This document shows positions 45,618 through 54,815 of a DNA stretch of 64,000 nucleotides, in pieces. Made by a program: the position numbers and the translations under genes. Origin of the DNA: Microvirga aerophila (GTDB lineage Bacteria > Pseudomonadota > Alphaproteobacteria > Rhizobiales > Beijerinckiaceae); NCBI RefSeq assembly GCF_003332305.1, contig NZ_QOIO01000027.1:1-64000 (forward strand), given 5' to 3'. The notes under the pieces are model-generated. The model was not told where the DNA came from and searched no databases. It worked only from the letters and a program-made list of their open reading frames with translations. How positions within the stretch are numbered: position 1 is the first letter of the stretch; each line of letters begins with the position of its first letter.

Positions 45618-45633
45618 GGCACGAGTGTTCTCG

Positions 45634-46926
45634 TCAGACGACGAAGAAGTCGTGGTGACTCATATTAAGACCCTTCCTGAGAACTGCGATGTCGACCCCA
45701 GCCTTCTCGCCGGATCCGTCCACATCGTACGACAGGACACCGGTGCTCTTGTTGTAGATGATGTAGTCGCTACCGTCCTTGGCATAATCGAGGCTGAAGT
45801 ACTTCTTGGCGAGCTTGACAGAGCCCTGATCCGAGCCTTTGAGCTTCGACATGAACAGGTTGTCCAGCCAAATCGAATCGTACTTCACGTTGAAGTCGCT
45901 GATCTTGTCTCGGTTCGCCTTGCTCAATTTGGTGTCGAATACAAACGTATCGTGGCCCGTGCCGCCGCTGAGGACGTCATTGCCAAGCTTGGCGGCAAGG
46001 TGGTCGTCGCCGGCGTCGCCAACTAGGGTGTCCTTGCTAGAGCCGCCGACCAGCCAATCGTTTCCTGAACCACCATTGGGGGTCGTGGGCGTTGCGCTCG
46101 TCGCGCTTGCAGGAGCCGCCGCCGAAGCAGGAGAAGCCTTTCCAAGGGTCCAAGCAGCATCGCCGGAGTGTTGGAAGTTGGCATGGCCTTTGTACCAGCT
46201 CGACTGGATATACCATGCATCGCCGGACGACGCGCCGGATCCAAATTGGTTGTTGGTGGTGACGAAGTCATCGACGGCCAGTGAGTGATCGCTGCCGGTC
46301 TTGATCATCACGCCGCCGTAGTTGGCCGACGCCTTGCCCCAGTTCTTGATCACGTTGCCGTGGACCACCAGCTTGTCGGATGGACCCGCCATGTGGTCGG
46401 GGAAGTAGCCCACGCCAGCCTCGTAGGCGCCGTCGATGGTGTTGTACTGCACGACGCCCGAGGAGCGGATGGAGATGCCATTGCCGGCCGCCGAGTTCAG
46501 AACCGTGTTGTACTCGACCAGCACGTCCGAGGTCTGGACGTAAATGCCGTGATCGAGGCCGTTGCCCGGGCTCTTCTGCCCGGTGTTCTGGATGTGGTTG
46601 CCGCGGATCACAAGGCCCGGATGATCAACCCCGTCGGCTATGCGCTGGGCGGCTCCAATGCCGTTGACGCCGATGTTGGTGATCTTGTTGTTCTCGAGCA
46701 CCACATCCTTGGTCGAGTCGGTTGAGGACAGGCGGATGCCCGACCCGCTCACCTTGTCGATGGTGACGTTTTCAATTTTGACGTTCTTGACGCCCTTGAT
46801 GAAGATGCCGTCGCCGGAGGCGTTCTTGATGGTCACGTTGCGGACCAGGGTGTTGTCCCATTCTGAGCTGTCGAGACGCAGCGTCGAGGTCAAGACAAGA
46901 TTCTCTACAATACGAGTATAAGCCAT
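45634..46926 (-). CDS. Parallel beta-helix protein with RTX calcium-binding repeats
   Basis: 430 residues. Residues ~1-265 are right-handed beta-helix repeats (NVTIKNASGDGIFIKG, NVKIENVTIDKVSGSGIRL, VLENNKITNIGVNGI...), as in pectate lyase-like and mannuronan epimerase-like proteins. An Ala/Pro/Thr linker (~268-288) follows, then hemolysin-type nonapeptides (GGSGNDWLVGG, DTLVGDAGDDHL, GNDVLSGGTGHDTFVF). RTX proteins are exported by type I secretion via a C-terminal signal; no N-terminal signal peptide is visible. The substrate or adhesive role is not evident. A type I exporter is not adjacent. The gene stands alone with a 759-base AT-rich upstream region. Confidence 0.9.
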   Translation of the reverse strand: MAYTRIVENLVLTSTLRLDSSEWDNTLVRNVTIKNASGDGIFIKGVKNVKIENVTIDKVSGSGIRLSSTDSTKDVVLENNKITNIGVNGIGAAQRIADGVDHPGLVIRGNHIQNTGQKSPGNGLDHGIYVQTSDVLVEYNTVLNSAAGNGISIRSSGVVQYNTIDGAYEAGVGYFPDHMAGPSDKLVVHGNVIKNWGKASANYGGVMIKTGSDHSLAVDDFVTTNNQFGSGASSGDAWYIQSSWYKGHANFQHSGDAAWTLGKASPASAAAPASATSATPTTPNGGSGNDWLVGGSSKDTLVGDAGDDHLAAKLGNDVLSGGTGHDTFVFDTKLSKANRDKISDFNVKYDSIWLDNLFMSKLKGSDQGSVKLAKKYFSLDYAKDGSDYIIYNKSTGVLSYDVDGSGEKAGVDIAVLRKGLNMSHHDFFVV

Positions 46927-47685
46927 AACTGCCCCTACTTAGGTTGCGTAGCTCTTTACCCGATTGTATAGGAATAGCGGCCTACACCATCAACACAGAT
47001 GTCATCAGCTCAGACTGCTAGATGAAATGAATATTGATAGATTTGAATATATTCAAAAGGTGCTTCAATCGGGGATTTAAGCTGGTTTTTGGTACGCACA
47101 CTGAATGATCCCGTCTGTAAGTTAAATTATACCAGATTATGACTAAGCAAATTACTAAGTAATACGCTATAAAACGGCCATATCATTATTCCCAATTATC
47201 CTACCTTGATTTGGCGCGACTTCTCCAAGCTTCGCAGCCGCCATCAGCTCCAAATAGTGATAAGAAACGAGCTTATCCGTTGTTTGATGGATCAAGTCGC
47301 ATTCGAACCTGCAGATTGGCTAGGGTCATCTCCAGCAGCTTCGAGCGGAAAACTCGGATCTAATCAGCCCAAACCTCGCAATGGGCAGACGCGTGCGGGT
47401 ACTGGAGACAAAGCAAGTCGCAGAATGAGCGCGACCCTATCTGCGGCTGCGGAACATCAGCTCATGCTCGCTACTTGATAGGTGCGCACAACAAGCCTTG
47501 CGGATATCAGGGGCTATTAAGTCAGATACTCCAGAACCAGCCCCGAAGTATTCGGGCGAATCAAACAACCCCTCCGCCCACACCTCGCGGTGTGAGTTTT
47601 CCGAAGGCATTTTGTGTGTTTTACGTCGATATGGGCGCCTCAATCAGCAAGCAGCGCCGAACGTTCAAAAACTCAAGCCTTCCTG
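46927..47685. other. 759-base gene-poor, partly AT-rich region
   Basis: No convincing gene. The first ~280 bases (46927-47210) are markedly AT-rich and probably carry the promoter of the RTX gene. The rest contains short ORFs with no coding signature and a small hairpin near 47577-47593 (CACACC-TCGC-GGTGTG), which could end transcription of the neighbouring coiled-coil operon. Confidence 0.6.
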
Positions 47686-49077
47686 TCAGAAGGCCCCGCC
47701 GGTCCTGAAGCCATCTCCGCCGAACGATCCGCCGGTTTCGAACCCGCCCGGTTGCGGGAACGGAATGCCGCCGCCGAAGCCGGAATCCCATGGGCTAGGT
47801 CCTTGGTGGAAGCCGCCTCGAAGAACCTCCCCAAGAATTGCCCCTCCGACCGCCCCGGTGAGAACGCCCCCGAGAACGTTTCCAAGCACAGCCTCGTTCC
47901 CAAATGTCCCGTAGGGGTTGTCGTAGCCTTGGCGACGGAACTCGGTCCATTCGTGCTCAATCACATTGCGCCGCTGCGCGGCCTGCTGCAATTGCCGGTG
48001 CGTGTTGGCCACCTGCCGTTCCGCTCGCACGATCATGACATCAATCGCCTGGATGCGGCGGACGATCTCCTCGTCCCGTGGCGTCGGCGTCCGCATAGCC
48101 TCCTGGTAAAGCTGGTTCAAATCCTCTCGAGCATCGGCAGAGGCCAGCAGTTCGACCGCCTCGCGATAAGGCGCATCTCCCTCCAGGACGGAAGTGTCAT
48201 GGGTGCGGTCTATCCTGGCAAGAGCCTCGCGCGCATCAATGAGCCGCCGGTCGGCTGCGTCCATTGCGTTCTTCGCATTCGAAGCCACCGACTCCAGCGC
48301 TTCGATGCCTGCGGCCCTCAGGGCAGTTCGCTCAATGGCGGTCAGTCGATCCCGCTCATTTCTCAGTTCGTCGACGATGCGGCTGGCATGCTCCCGCAAT
48401 CGCGCTGGGATTTCATTGAGAAGAGTATAATTCGCACGTGCTTTGTCATAGCCGACGACACGGGCTACGAGCCGGTCCATAATGCGGCTCAGAGGGTTCA
48501 CCCTGTAGGCAGCGGTGCCGAACTTGCGGTTCCACAGGTACATGAAGAGAGGGTCGTCCTCATAAGGCCTACGCTTCTCGTTCTGGTCAGCCTCCGCCTG
48601 TACGGCCTTTTTCTCGGCCTGCTCGGCCATTCTGGTGATCTCGTCGATCCGGGTTCGTGCGCCGCTCCAGTCTGGGCTGACGCGGATCTGGGCTTCGACG
48701 CTTTTGCGCAAGGCTTCAACTTCGCCCAAGGCCTTCTCCAAGATTGCCGCCGCCGAATGACGCTCCGCTTCCGCCCGACGAACACGTTCCTCCGCCTCTC
48801 GACGCCGCTCCGTTATGACCCTGAGCGCCTCGCGGCGGTCGTTTAGCAGATTGATGGCCTGGCGCTCGACTGCGTCCAGTTGGCCAACAATCTCGTTCTT
48901 CTTGATCGCGTCCAACTTCAGGCGCGCGAGCTCACGGAACATCTCTGTTCGCTCGACCCGTAAACGCGTTACGTCCTCGCTCGCGGCCTGCCAAGCCTGC
49001 TCAAGCTGCGCTTCCTGCTGGCGCGCCTTTTCGATAGTCTGTTCGATCTGGGCGAGGGCTTGTCGTCCTGAAATCAT
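47686..49077 (-). CDS. Coiled-coil protein with glycine-rich tail (third gene of operon)
   Basis: 463 residues. Residues ~1-370 are almost continuous charged coiled coil (Glu/Arg/Ala/Gln heptads). Near 400-425 is a hydrophobic Gly-rich helix (AVLGNVLGGVLTGAVGGAILGEVL), followed by a Gly/Phe/Pro-rich tail (GFGGGIPFPQPGGFETGGSFGG...). That hydrophobic helix plus Gly tail could insert in or associate with membrane. It lies 4 bases after the DUF6384 gene. I recognise no family; function unknown. Confidence 0.85.
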   Translation of the reverse strand: MISGRQALAQIEQTIEKARQQEAQLEQAWQAASEDVTRLRVERTEMFRELARLKLDAIKKNEIVGQLDAVERQAINLLNDRREALRVITERRREAEERVRRAEAERHSAAAILEKALGEVEALRKSVEAQIRVSPDWSGARTRIDEITRMAEQAEKKAVQAEADQNEKRRPYEDDPLFMYLWNRKFGTAAYRVNPLSRIMDRLVARVVGYDKARANYTLLNEIPARLREHASRIVDELRNERDRLTAIERTALRAAGIEALESVASNAKNAMDAADRRLIDAREALARIDRTHDTSVLEGDAPYREAVELLASADAREDLNQLYQEAMRTPTPRDEEIVRRIQAIDVMIVRAERQVANTHRQLQQAAQRRNVIEHEWTEFRRQGYDNPYGTFGNEAVLGNVLGGVLTGAVGGAILGEVLRGGFHQGPSPWDSGFGGGIPFPQPGGFETGGSFGGDGFRTGGAF

Positions 49078-49081
49078 CGCC

Positions 49082-50074
49082 TTACCAGCCCGTGATTGTG
49101 CCGCCGAGAACCGGCATCAGGTAATCGATGTCGAGATAGCCCCGGCGCTTCTCGCCGAGGCGGCTGCGCTGTACGATGCCGTCGTCGTTTTTGTCCCGCT
49201 GCACCTGTATCGCCACCTCCTCGTTCACGCGCACACCCCATTTGGACGTGGTGACGGTTCGACCATCCTCCTCGCTGGTGACCGGCATACTGAGGATCCG
49301 CCCATCGGGAGAGACTGCCTCCACGATGAGGTAGTAGTTTCGGCCTGCCGGATTCCGCTGCGGGACCCGCCAAACCCCACTAGGCTCCCCGGGGCGTGAT
49401 ACGATCCGCAGCGTGAACTCTCGCCTGAGATCGGCGCGGAGGACTTCGAGGTCGTTGATGGCTTGGCGTGCGCCCGCAGCGTCTGCGCTTGCAACGGCTG
49501 CGCGACCATCCGCGAGGATCTGATCCGCCTTTTCTCGGGCAGCCTGAACCCTTGCCTCCCGCAGCACATCCTCATGTCCTTGCACGAGGGCGCTCGGCAG
49601 CGCCTCGGCCAGTTCGATCCGGTTCCTTTCAGCCAGAATTCGTTCCTGCTCGGCCCGTTGCTGAGCCGGGCGCTCCACGCCTAGATGATAGGCGCCCCAG
49701 CCAAAGCCCAGAAGGGCCACGAGCGTCAGAAGGCTTCGGCCGACCCGACCACGATTGACCCATAAGGTTGCAATGGTCCGCGAGAGACCGGGCGCGGGCG
49801 GCGTATAGAGGAAGCGCTGCTCCTTGAGGGCCTGCACGCCCTCAAGGAGGATACGATCCGGAACCGCGATCCCCTGCCCCCGGTAGATCTGCCGCAGCCG
49901 CTCCAGAAGTTCGGCATCCCGCTGCTCCTCGCTGAGTTCTCGGTTGACGAGGCTTTCCTGGTGACGGAGCGTGTCGACCACGTCCATCGCGAGCATCACC
50001 TCGTCAAGGCTCTGAGGGGTCTTCCCCGCAGCCGGCGCGAGTGGTGCGGCAGATGCGGCGGGCGAGTCAGCCAT
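49082..50074 (-). CDS. DUF6384-family membrane protein
   Basis: About 330 residues from ATG 50074, which overlaps the stop of the upstream gene by 8 bases. The N-terminus is cytoplasmic (SLDEVMLAMDVVDTLRHQESLVNRELSEEQRDAELLERLRQIY). One membrane helix lies at ~110-130 (SLLTLVALLGFGWGAYHLG), then a coiled coil, and a beta-rich C-terminal domain (WRVPQRNPAGRNYYLIVEAVSPDGRIL... KWGVRVNEEVAIQVQRDKNDDGIVQ) that would be periplasmic. The DUF6384 assignment is by recall; the family has no known function. Middle gene of the three-gene operon. Confidence 0.8.
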   Translation of the reverse strand: MADSPAASAAPLAPAAGKTPQSLDEVMLAMDVVDTLRHQESLVNRELSEEQRDAELLERLRQIYRGQGIAVPDRILLEGVQALKEQRFLYTPPAPGLSRTIATLWVNRGRVGRSLLTLVALLGFGWGAYHLGVERPAQQRAEQERILAERNRIELAEALPSALVQGHEDVLREARVQAAREKADQILADGRAAVASADAAGARQAINDLEVLRADLRREFTLRIVSRPGEPSGVWRVPQRNPAGRNYYLIVEAVSPDGRILSMPVTSEEDGRTVTTSKWGVRVNEEVAIQVQRDKNDDGIVQRSRLGEKRRGYLDIDYLMPVLGGTITGW

Positions 50075-51245
50075 TGATCGGCAATGCCTCTCCCTGCGCC
50101 ACGAGACGCGCGATGCGCCGCTTGCCGTCCTCGACCGCATCACGGATTTCGGCCGAGTTCTGCGTCGAGAGCCTGCGCATCTCGCCGACGATTTCGAGCG
50201 AATGCTCCTGGAAGGAGATGACGGAATCCACGAGCTTCTTGACCGCGTCTGCCCGAATGGTCGGGCCGTAGCCGGCCTTCACAGCAGCCTCGCCAACCTG
50301 ATCGCCGATCTCCGCCAGGACCTCCAGACTCCTGGAAACGCCCTCTTTCATCTCGTTCAGGGTTTGCGTCGCCTCGTGCAGGCCGAACATGCCCGTGAAG
50401 GACGCCCTCAAGGCGGTCAGAACGGAGTCGTTGGTGGAGAAAAACGTGACTGCCTGGGCATAGACCCGCTCCTTGGCATTCGTCATCTGCATCAGCCTGG
50501 CCATGATGACTTCGGAGGTGTTGTAGCTGACGGTGAGGTTGTCCGAGAGGTCCTTGGCGATCTGGTAGCGCTTTTCCTCGTCCTGAGTGCTGCGTAGCTC
50601 TTCGTCGCGGGCAAGTTCGAGGCGCGCGCGCTCCGCAATCTCCGCACCCTGGAAGTTGACGACCGCGTCAGAGGAAGCCTTCAGCCTCGCCTTGGCCGCC
50701 TCAAGCTTCTGCTCCGCGGTTTTGAGAACCTCCAGAGCCATGACCTCCGCGTGCTTGAGCGCGCCACGGAAATCCCGGTAGGCGTCGAGGATGATCTGCT
50801 CGCGCTCGATCTGGTCCCTCGTGGACCGGGTCACGTCGAGATAGGTCTCTTTGATGTCATCGAAACGATCAGCGATATCGCCTCTGGAAATCTTCATCCA
50901 GACATTCGTCACGCGCTCCATCAGGTCGATCTTCGAATCCGCGATCTGGTCGACCATTTTCTTGGAGTCATCGCGAATTGAGTTGAACGACTCTGTGATT
51001 TGCCGGTAGCGCTCGCCGATCTCCACACCCTCGGTCTGCTCGCGCACGACCTCGTTGAAGACGTTGGCCTGCCCTAATGTCCGAGCGATGATCGTGATCC
51101 GGTCCTGGTCGAGGTCCGAAATTTTCTCCAGGAGACCATTGATGGGAGCCTCCATGGCCTGGGGTGGGGTGATCCCAAGGTCCCGCAGGGCTGACGTGGC
51201 CCGATCAAGATACTGCAAGGGGGATTTCACGACGACGTCAGACAT
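50067..51245 (-). CDS. Coiled-coil protein, TelA-like style (first gene of operon)
   Basis: About 392 residues from ATG 51245 (MSDVVVKSPLQYLDRATSALRDLGI). It is helical throughout with long charged coiled coils. Segments such as NVFNEVVREQTEGVEIGERYRQITESFNSIRDDSKKMVDQIADSK recall TelA/toxic-anion-resistance or 'cell surface protein' entries in Rhizobiales, but this is a weak likeness. No membrane helix. It opens a tight operon (overlaps and 4-base gaps) with DUF6384 and a second coiled-coil protein, suggesting a complex. Function unknown. Confidence 0.82.
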   Translation of the reverse strand: MSDVVVKSPLQYLDRATSALRDLGITPPQAMEAPINGLLEKISDLDQDRITIIARTLGQANVFNEVVREQTEGVEIGERYRQITESFNSIRDDSKKMVDQIADSKIDLMERVTNVWMKISRGDIADRFDDIKETYLDVTRSTRDQIEREQIILDAYRDFRGALKHAEVMALEVLKTAEQKLEAAKARLKASSDAVVNFQGAEIAERARLELARDEELRSTQDEEKRYQIAKDLSDNLTVSYNTSEVIMARLMQMTNAKERVYAQAVTFFSTNDSVLTALRASFTGMFGLHEATQTLNEMKEGVSRSLEVLAEIGDQVGEAAVKAGYGPTIRADAVKKLVDSVISFQEHSLEIVGEMRRLSTQNSAEIRDAVEDGKRRIARLVAQGEALPING

Positions 51246-51620
51246 GGCACATTTTCCCAACGGTTCGCAGGGCTCTTCAATATCCCGGACATGTGGATCC
51301 AGTGAGAAAGCCGAGCGCGAGTTTTGCTACGCAGGCAGAGGCACAGTTTTCAATGTACAAACCAACGGAGGGTTCCCCTGCCCCTGGGCTTGGCCAAGTG
51401 GCTCTGGCGCTCTCTGGCTCCCTGCTTCGCAACAAAGCCTCGCCGAATGGCCTATCCGTCTGAGAAAACTTGGCTCTTCAGGGACCGGTGGGGATCAAAT
51501 CAGCCGTGGCGGAAGCACCCCATAGTCACGTGCTTAAGGCTAAGCCTTCCAATGACCCGGAGCTGCCTTTGAGCGTTCCATTCAACAGCCCCGCCTGCGC
51601 TGCTGGCGTTTGCGCGGCAG
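51246..51620. other. 375-base gap with no recognisable gene
   Basis: Lies upstream of the coiled-coil operon and downstream of the DUF1537 kinase gene (both minus strand). Overlapping short ORFs look non-coding; I see no clear terminator or repeat. It must hold the operon promoter. Confidence 0.5.
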
Positions 51621-52892
51621 TCAATCCGCCAAGAATGTCTCGAAAAGCTGCGTGTGACCCATCTGGCCGCCCTTCAGCAACAAGTGCATGTTGTCCCGGG
51701 CCTTGTCGCTGCTGCGAGCGACGCTGACCGCAACGCCGTTGCTGATCTGGCCCTGGTAGCCGAGGCCCCAGAAGCCGAGGCGGCCGACGATCTTGCTGGA
51801 GGTGTCTCCCCCGGCAATGGCCAGTCTCCGGACCGGGTGCCGCTTGAGGATGCTGTCCACGACGAGTCCGCTGAGATCGGCCAGGGAATCTGTGGCTGCC
51901 GGCGGGGCTTCGCCCGTCTCGGGAGCGGTGGAAAGCATGACATTGAGCCCTTGAGCGAGTGCCGCAACCGCCTTGTCGACAACCTGCTCACGCAGGTGCG
52001 CACTCGTGGTCAGATCGTCCGGATCGACCGGAATACGATGATAGGATCGAGCTGCTGCGACCTGCCCTCTCGTTGTGGGCGAAAGACTTCCCACGAAGGC
52101 GAGCACGGGCCCTGGCGCAGCCGACGGACCGCTCAAGGAATCCCCTGCCTCCTCGAAACAGGCTTGAGCAACGCTGCTTGCTCCGACCATTAACAGAGAC
52201 CGTTGCTTACTCTGGCTCTTGCAGAGACGACCGACCGCTTCGACATGGCATTGTTCGAGGGCATCGAACAGAATTGCCTGCGAACCCTGGGATAGCCGCT
52301 CCCATTCCTCGCGAACCAAGTGGTCGCTTTTCACGAGCAAGGGCCAGTGAATCGCTGCGACGGCCGGCAATCCGAGTAGGGTCAAATGCCGGCGCAGATC
52401 TGCCTCTGTCATTGGTGTCGCCGGATGGCCGCTCATGGTAGGATGCCGATCAAGCCGGAAGACGTCTCCCTCCAATCCGGAGGCAGCAAAGAGGTTAGAG
52501 AAGGCGCAATAGCGCCCAAGTGACGGCTGCCCTCCGACAATCGCCACGCCTGGATGATCCACATAATCCCGAAGCACGGAGATAGCGGCTGCGATATTGC
52601 CGCGCTCCGGCGCGCTGTCGAAGGTCGAACAGCACTTATAGTGGATGACGCGAACGCCGAGCCGGCGAAAGAACTCTCCCACAGGGGAAAGTTCCGAACG
52701 GATTTCCGCACGCGTCATAGTGCGCGCTGCGCCGGCGATCCCGACCGCGTCGAGTTCTCCGACCTCCGCAAGGTGCCGCTCTTCGGGCAATCTCAGGAAG
52801 AGGAAAGCGCGCTGACCTCGACGGGCCAGCGTCGCCAGCGTGTCCGTCGCCCCGGTGAAATCGTCTCCATACCAACCGTAGGACGGCGTCAC
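51621..52892 (-). CDS. Four-carbon acid sugar kinase family (DUF1537), OiaK-like
   Basis: About 423 residues from a GTG at 52890-52892 with AGGAG seven bases upstream. The N-terminal substrate domain begins YGWYGDDFTGATDTLATL; the C-terminal nucleotide-binding part has LAIAGGDTSSKIVGRLGFWGL. The family phosphorylates acid sugars such as D-threonate, erythronate or 3-oxo-isoapionate. The RuBisCO-like gene 16 bases upstream matches the OiaK-OiaX pairing of apionate catabolism, so 3-oxo-isoapionate kinase is the favoured, but inferred, role. Longer ATG start (53021) rejected. Confidence 0.88.
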   Translation of the reverse strand: MTPSYGWYGDDFTGATDTLATLARRGQRAFLFLRLPEERHLAEVGELDAVGIAGAARTMTRAEIRSELSPVGEFFRRLGVRVIHYKCCSTFDSAPERGNIAAAISVLRDYVDHPGVAIVGGQPSLGRYCAFSNLFAASGLEGDVFRLDRHPTMSGHPATPMTEADLRRHLTLLGLPAVAAIHWPLLVKSDHLVREEWERLSQGSQAILFDALEQCHVEAVGRLCKSQSKQRSLLMVGASSVAQACFEEAGDSLSGPSAAPGPVLAFVGSLSPTTRGQVAAARSYHRIPVDPDDLTTSAHLREQVVDKAVAALAQGLNVMLSTAPETGEAPPAATDSLADLSGLVVDSILKRHPVRRLAIAGGDTSSKIVGRLGFWGLGYQGQISNGVAVSVARSSDKARDNMHLLLKGGQMGHTQLFETFLAD

Positions 52893-52908
52893 TGCGAACT
52901 CCTGGTCA

Positions 52909-54177
52909 TCAGGCCTTGTCGAAGAACGCGTGGGCATCGGCCAGCGCCCGGTGACGGGTGCGCGCAACCGCAAGATCCTCGCCGGCCTCGACTGCGCGCC
53001 ACGCTTCCCGAATGCTCGCAACGCCCTCGGCCGGGCCGCCCGGATGGGCCATGATCCCGCCGCCAGCCATGAAGAGAAGATCAGTCGTGCCTACTGCGTT
53101 GTATGTCTGCCCCACCGTTCCGGCCCACTGGCCGGAGGAAAATGCAGGCATGACCCGATCGTCCTCGTCGCAGCGCGGCGTCAGGCAATCCTTCGCACTC
53201 GCCACGACTTCCGCATCGTCCTGGGCGAATTTACCGCCAAGGCCATGAACATGCATGTGATCGACCCCGGCGAGACGCCACAGGGTCTGGTAGGCTTGAA
53301 AGCCGATGCCGAGCGCGGGATGCCGCGAGAGCGCACCATAGCCGTTGCGGTGGCCGTGAATGGCAAGATCCGTGCTGCGCCGCAGGGTTTCCACTGCCGA
53401 GTAGCCGCACCAGTTCAGGCTGGCCATGACGCAGCTTCCGCCCTCCTTCGTGACGAGATCCGCATGGCGTCGCATGGCATCGGTCTCGTCAGTAATATTG
53501 AACGCCACCATCACGTGCTTGCCCGTTTGGTCCTGGTGCCGGCGAACAGCCGCCATCACGGCAGGGATGCGGGCAGACAATGGTGCGTGGTCGGGGTTCG
53601 CGGCGATCTCGTCATCTTTGATGAAGTCGAGTCCGGCTGCGCATAGGCGCTCCACGAGCGCAGCGATTTCAGCGGCTGATAAGCCCACATTCGGCTTGAT
53701 TATCGAGCCGATGAGAGCGCCCCGGGCCACGCCTGTCACGCGCCGCGTCTGCGTCACACCCTTTCGCGGCAGGGCGTAGCGCTTCCTATATGAGCCTGGC
53801 AGACGGAGCGATTCAAGTCGCAGGCCCGTCACCTCGCCGAGATCGAAGAGGTTGCCTGCGACGGTTGCGGCAAGTGTCGACAGGTTGACGCCGACATTAG
53901 CGAGCGGGAACCGGACGATGACTTCACCCCGGCGGGACCGATCTGAGATGCCCTTCCGGTCGAGCCACGCACTGCGCATGGAAGGCTGCTCGACTTCCCC
54001 ATGGTCATGGACAACAACGACTGTTGCCCGGGCGCGGGACCGGAGTTCGTCGGTCTCTCCTTCGACGCGGGTGAAAGTTCCACAGGATTGCTCGCCGGCC
54101 ATGATCTCGGCGACCTTGTCGAGCGGCAGCGGGGTCTCGACGAGATAGGTCGCCTCGAAATGCGTGTCGGACATCAT
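52909..54177 (-). CDS. RuBisCO-like protein, OiaX-type candidate
   Basis: About 422 residues. It is a RuBisCO large-subunit homologue (form IV). Lys161 (SIIKPNVGLS) and the KDDE segment (Lys187-Glu190, the lysine carbamylated in RuBisCO plus metal ligands) are kept. Loop 6 has GLGGK (Lys316), and GGG in LFMAGGGIMAHPGG binds phosphate. Next to a DUF1537 kinase it most resembles 3-oxo-isoapionate-4-phosphate decarboxylase (OiaX), which would give CO2 and L-erythrulose 1-phosphate. This is a context-based inference. Start ATG 54177 overlaps the VOC stop region; the ORF extends to 54234. Confidence 0.88.
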   Translation of the reverse strand: MMSDTHFEATYLVETPLPLDKVAEIMAGEQSCGTFTRVEGETDELRSRARATVVVVHDHGEVEQPSMRSAWLDRKGISDRSRRGEVIVRFPLANVGVNLSTLAATVAGNLFDLGEVTGLRLESLRLPGSYRKRYALPRKGVTQTRRVTGVARGALIGSIIKPNVGLSAAEIAALVERLCAAGLDFIKDDEIAANPDHAPLSARIPAVMAAVRRHQDQTGKHVMVAFNITDETDAMRRHADLVTKEGGSCVMASLNWCGYSAVETLRRSTDLAIHGHRNGYGALSRHPALGIGFQAYQTLWRLAGVDHMHVHGLGGKFAQDDAEVVASAKDCLTPRCDEDDRVMPAFSSGQWAGTVGQTYNAVGTTDLLFMAGGGIMAHPGGPAEGVASIREAWRAVEAGEDLAVARTRHRALADAHAFFDKA

Positions 54178-54182
54178 GGTTC

Positions 54183-54722
54183 TCAGATCCGGGAGAGATC
54201 CGGAAACGGGCGCACAGGATCGCGGCCGTCCCAACCCTCGGATGCGTCCTTGATCAACTGAAACATCTTGCCCTTCGGACCTGCGACCTCGGAAAGCTCG
54301 ATCACCGTACCGGGATGGTATTCAGTGTCGAAATACACGAACCGGCCGCGCTCGCCGACCTCCCCGCTCATGACGGGCGCGAAGCCCAGGGCCGTCAGGC
54401 GCTCCAGATCCTCGTCATAGCTCTGCGTCCAGTAAGCGACGTGCTGCAATCCGCGATGTCCGGCTTCCCTGAAGTCTCGGTACATAGACGGTGCATCGTT
54501 GCGAGTTTGGATGAGCTCGATCTGCAGCGGCCCCGAATTGGCAAGTGCAACCGAATTATGAGGTTGATAAGACTCGCCCCGGTAGGTGTAATTCTCGATA
54601 GGCACACGCTCCTTGTAAAAGAACGGCCCTACGCCGAGAACGCGCGACCAGTAATCCATCGCGGCTTCGATGTCGTCCACGACATACCCGGCCTGTCTGA
54701 TTTCACCCAGAAATCGGCTCAT
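54183..54722 (-). CDS. VOC/glyoxalase-family protein
   Basis: 179 residues with one vicinal-oxygen-chelate unit repeated (IRQAGYVVDDIEAAMDYWSRVLGVGPFF; GLQHVAYWTQSYDEDLERL; GRFVYFDTEYHPGTVIELSEV). Metal-binding His/Glu candidates are His in LQHVAYW and Glu in VIELSE. It lies between the TRAP binding protein and the RuBisCO-like gene and is nearly contiguous with the latter, so it probably acts in the same pathway, perhaps as an isomerase or epimerase of a keto acid-sugar. Substrate unknown. Confidence 0.87.
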   Translation of the reverse strand: MSRFLGEIRQAGYVVDDIEAAMDYWSRVLGVGPFFYKERVPIENYTYRGESYQPHNSVALANSGPLQIELIQTRNDAPSMYRDFREAGHRGLQHVAYWTQSYDEDLERLTALGFAPVMSGEVGERGRFVYFDTEYHPGTVIELSEVAGPKGKMFQLIKDASEGWDGRDPVRPFPDLSRI

Positions 54723-54747
54723 GTTCTAACCTGCAAAACTCAAGGAA

Positions 54748-54771
54748 GGCACGGAGCCTCGGCTCCGTGCC
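54748..54771 (-). terminator. Hairpin between TRAP binding-protein gene and downstream genes
   Basis: GGCACGGAG (54748-54756) pairs with CTCCGTGCC (54763-54771); the inner bases CCTCGG can extend the stem. In minus-strand sense it follows dctP by ~45 bases and precedes the VOC gene. Such hairpins often stabilise solute-binding-protein mRNA while allowing partial read-through. Confidence 0.6.
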
Positions 54772-54815
54772 GGAAGGAATAGGTCCCGGCTTTGCAGGCC
54801 GGATCACGGAAGGTT

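Noticed and set aside
47206..47478. 90-codon ORF in the AT-rich gap after the RTX gene
   Set aside because: No domain, no ribosome-binding site, composition typical of non-coding DNA.
52909..54177. Call as carbon-fixing RuBisCO
   Set aside because: No small-subunit or phosphoribulokinase gene nearby, and loop and context fit a RuBisCO-like protein in acid-sugar catabolism.
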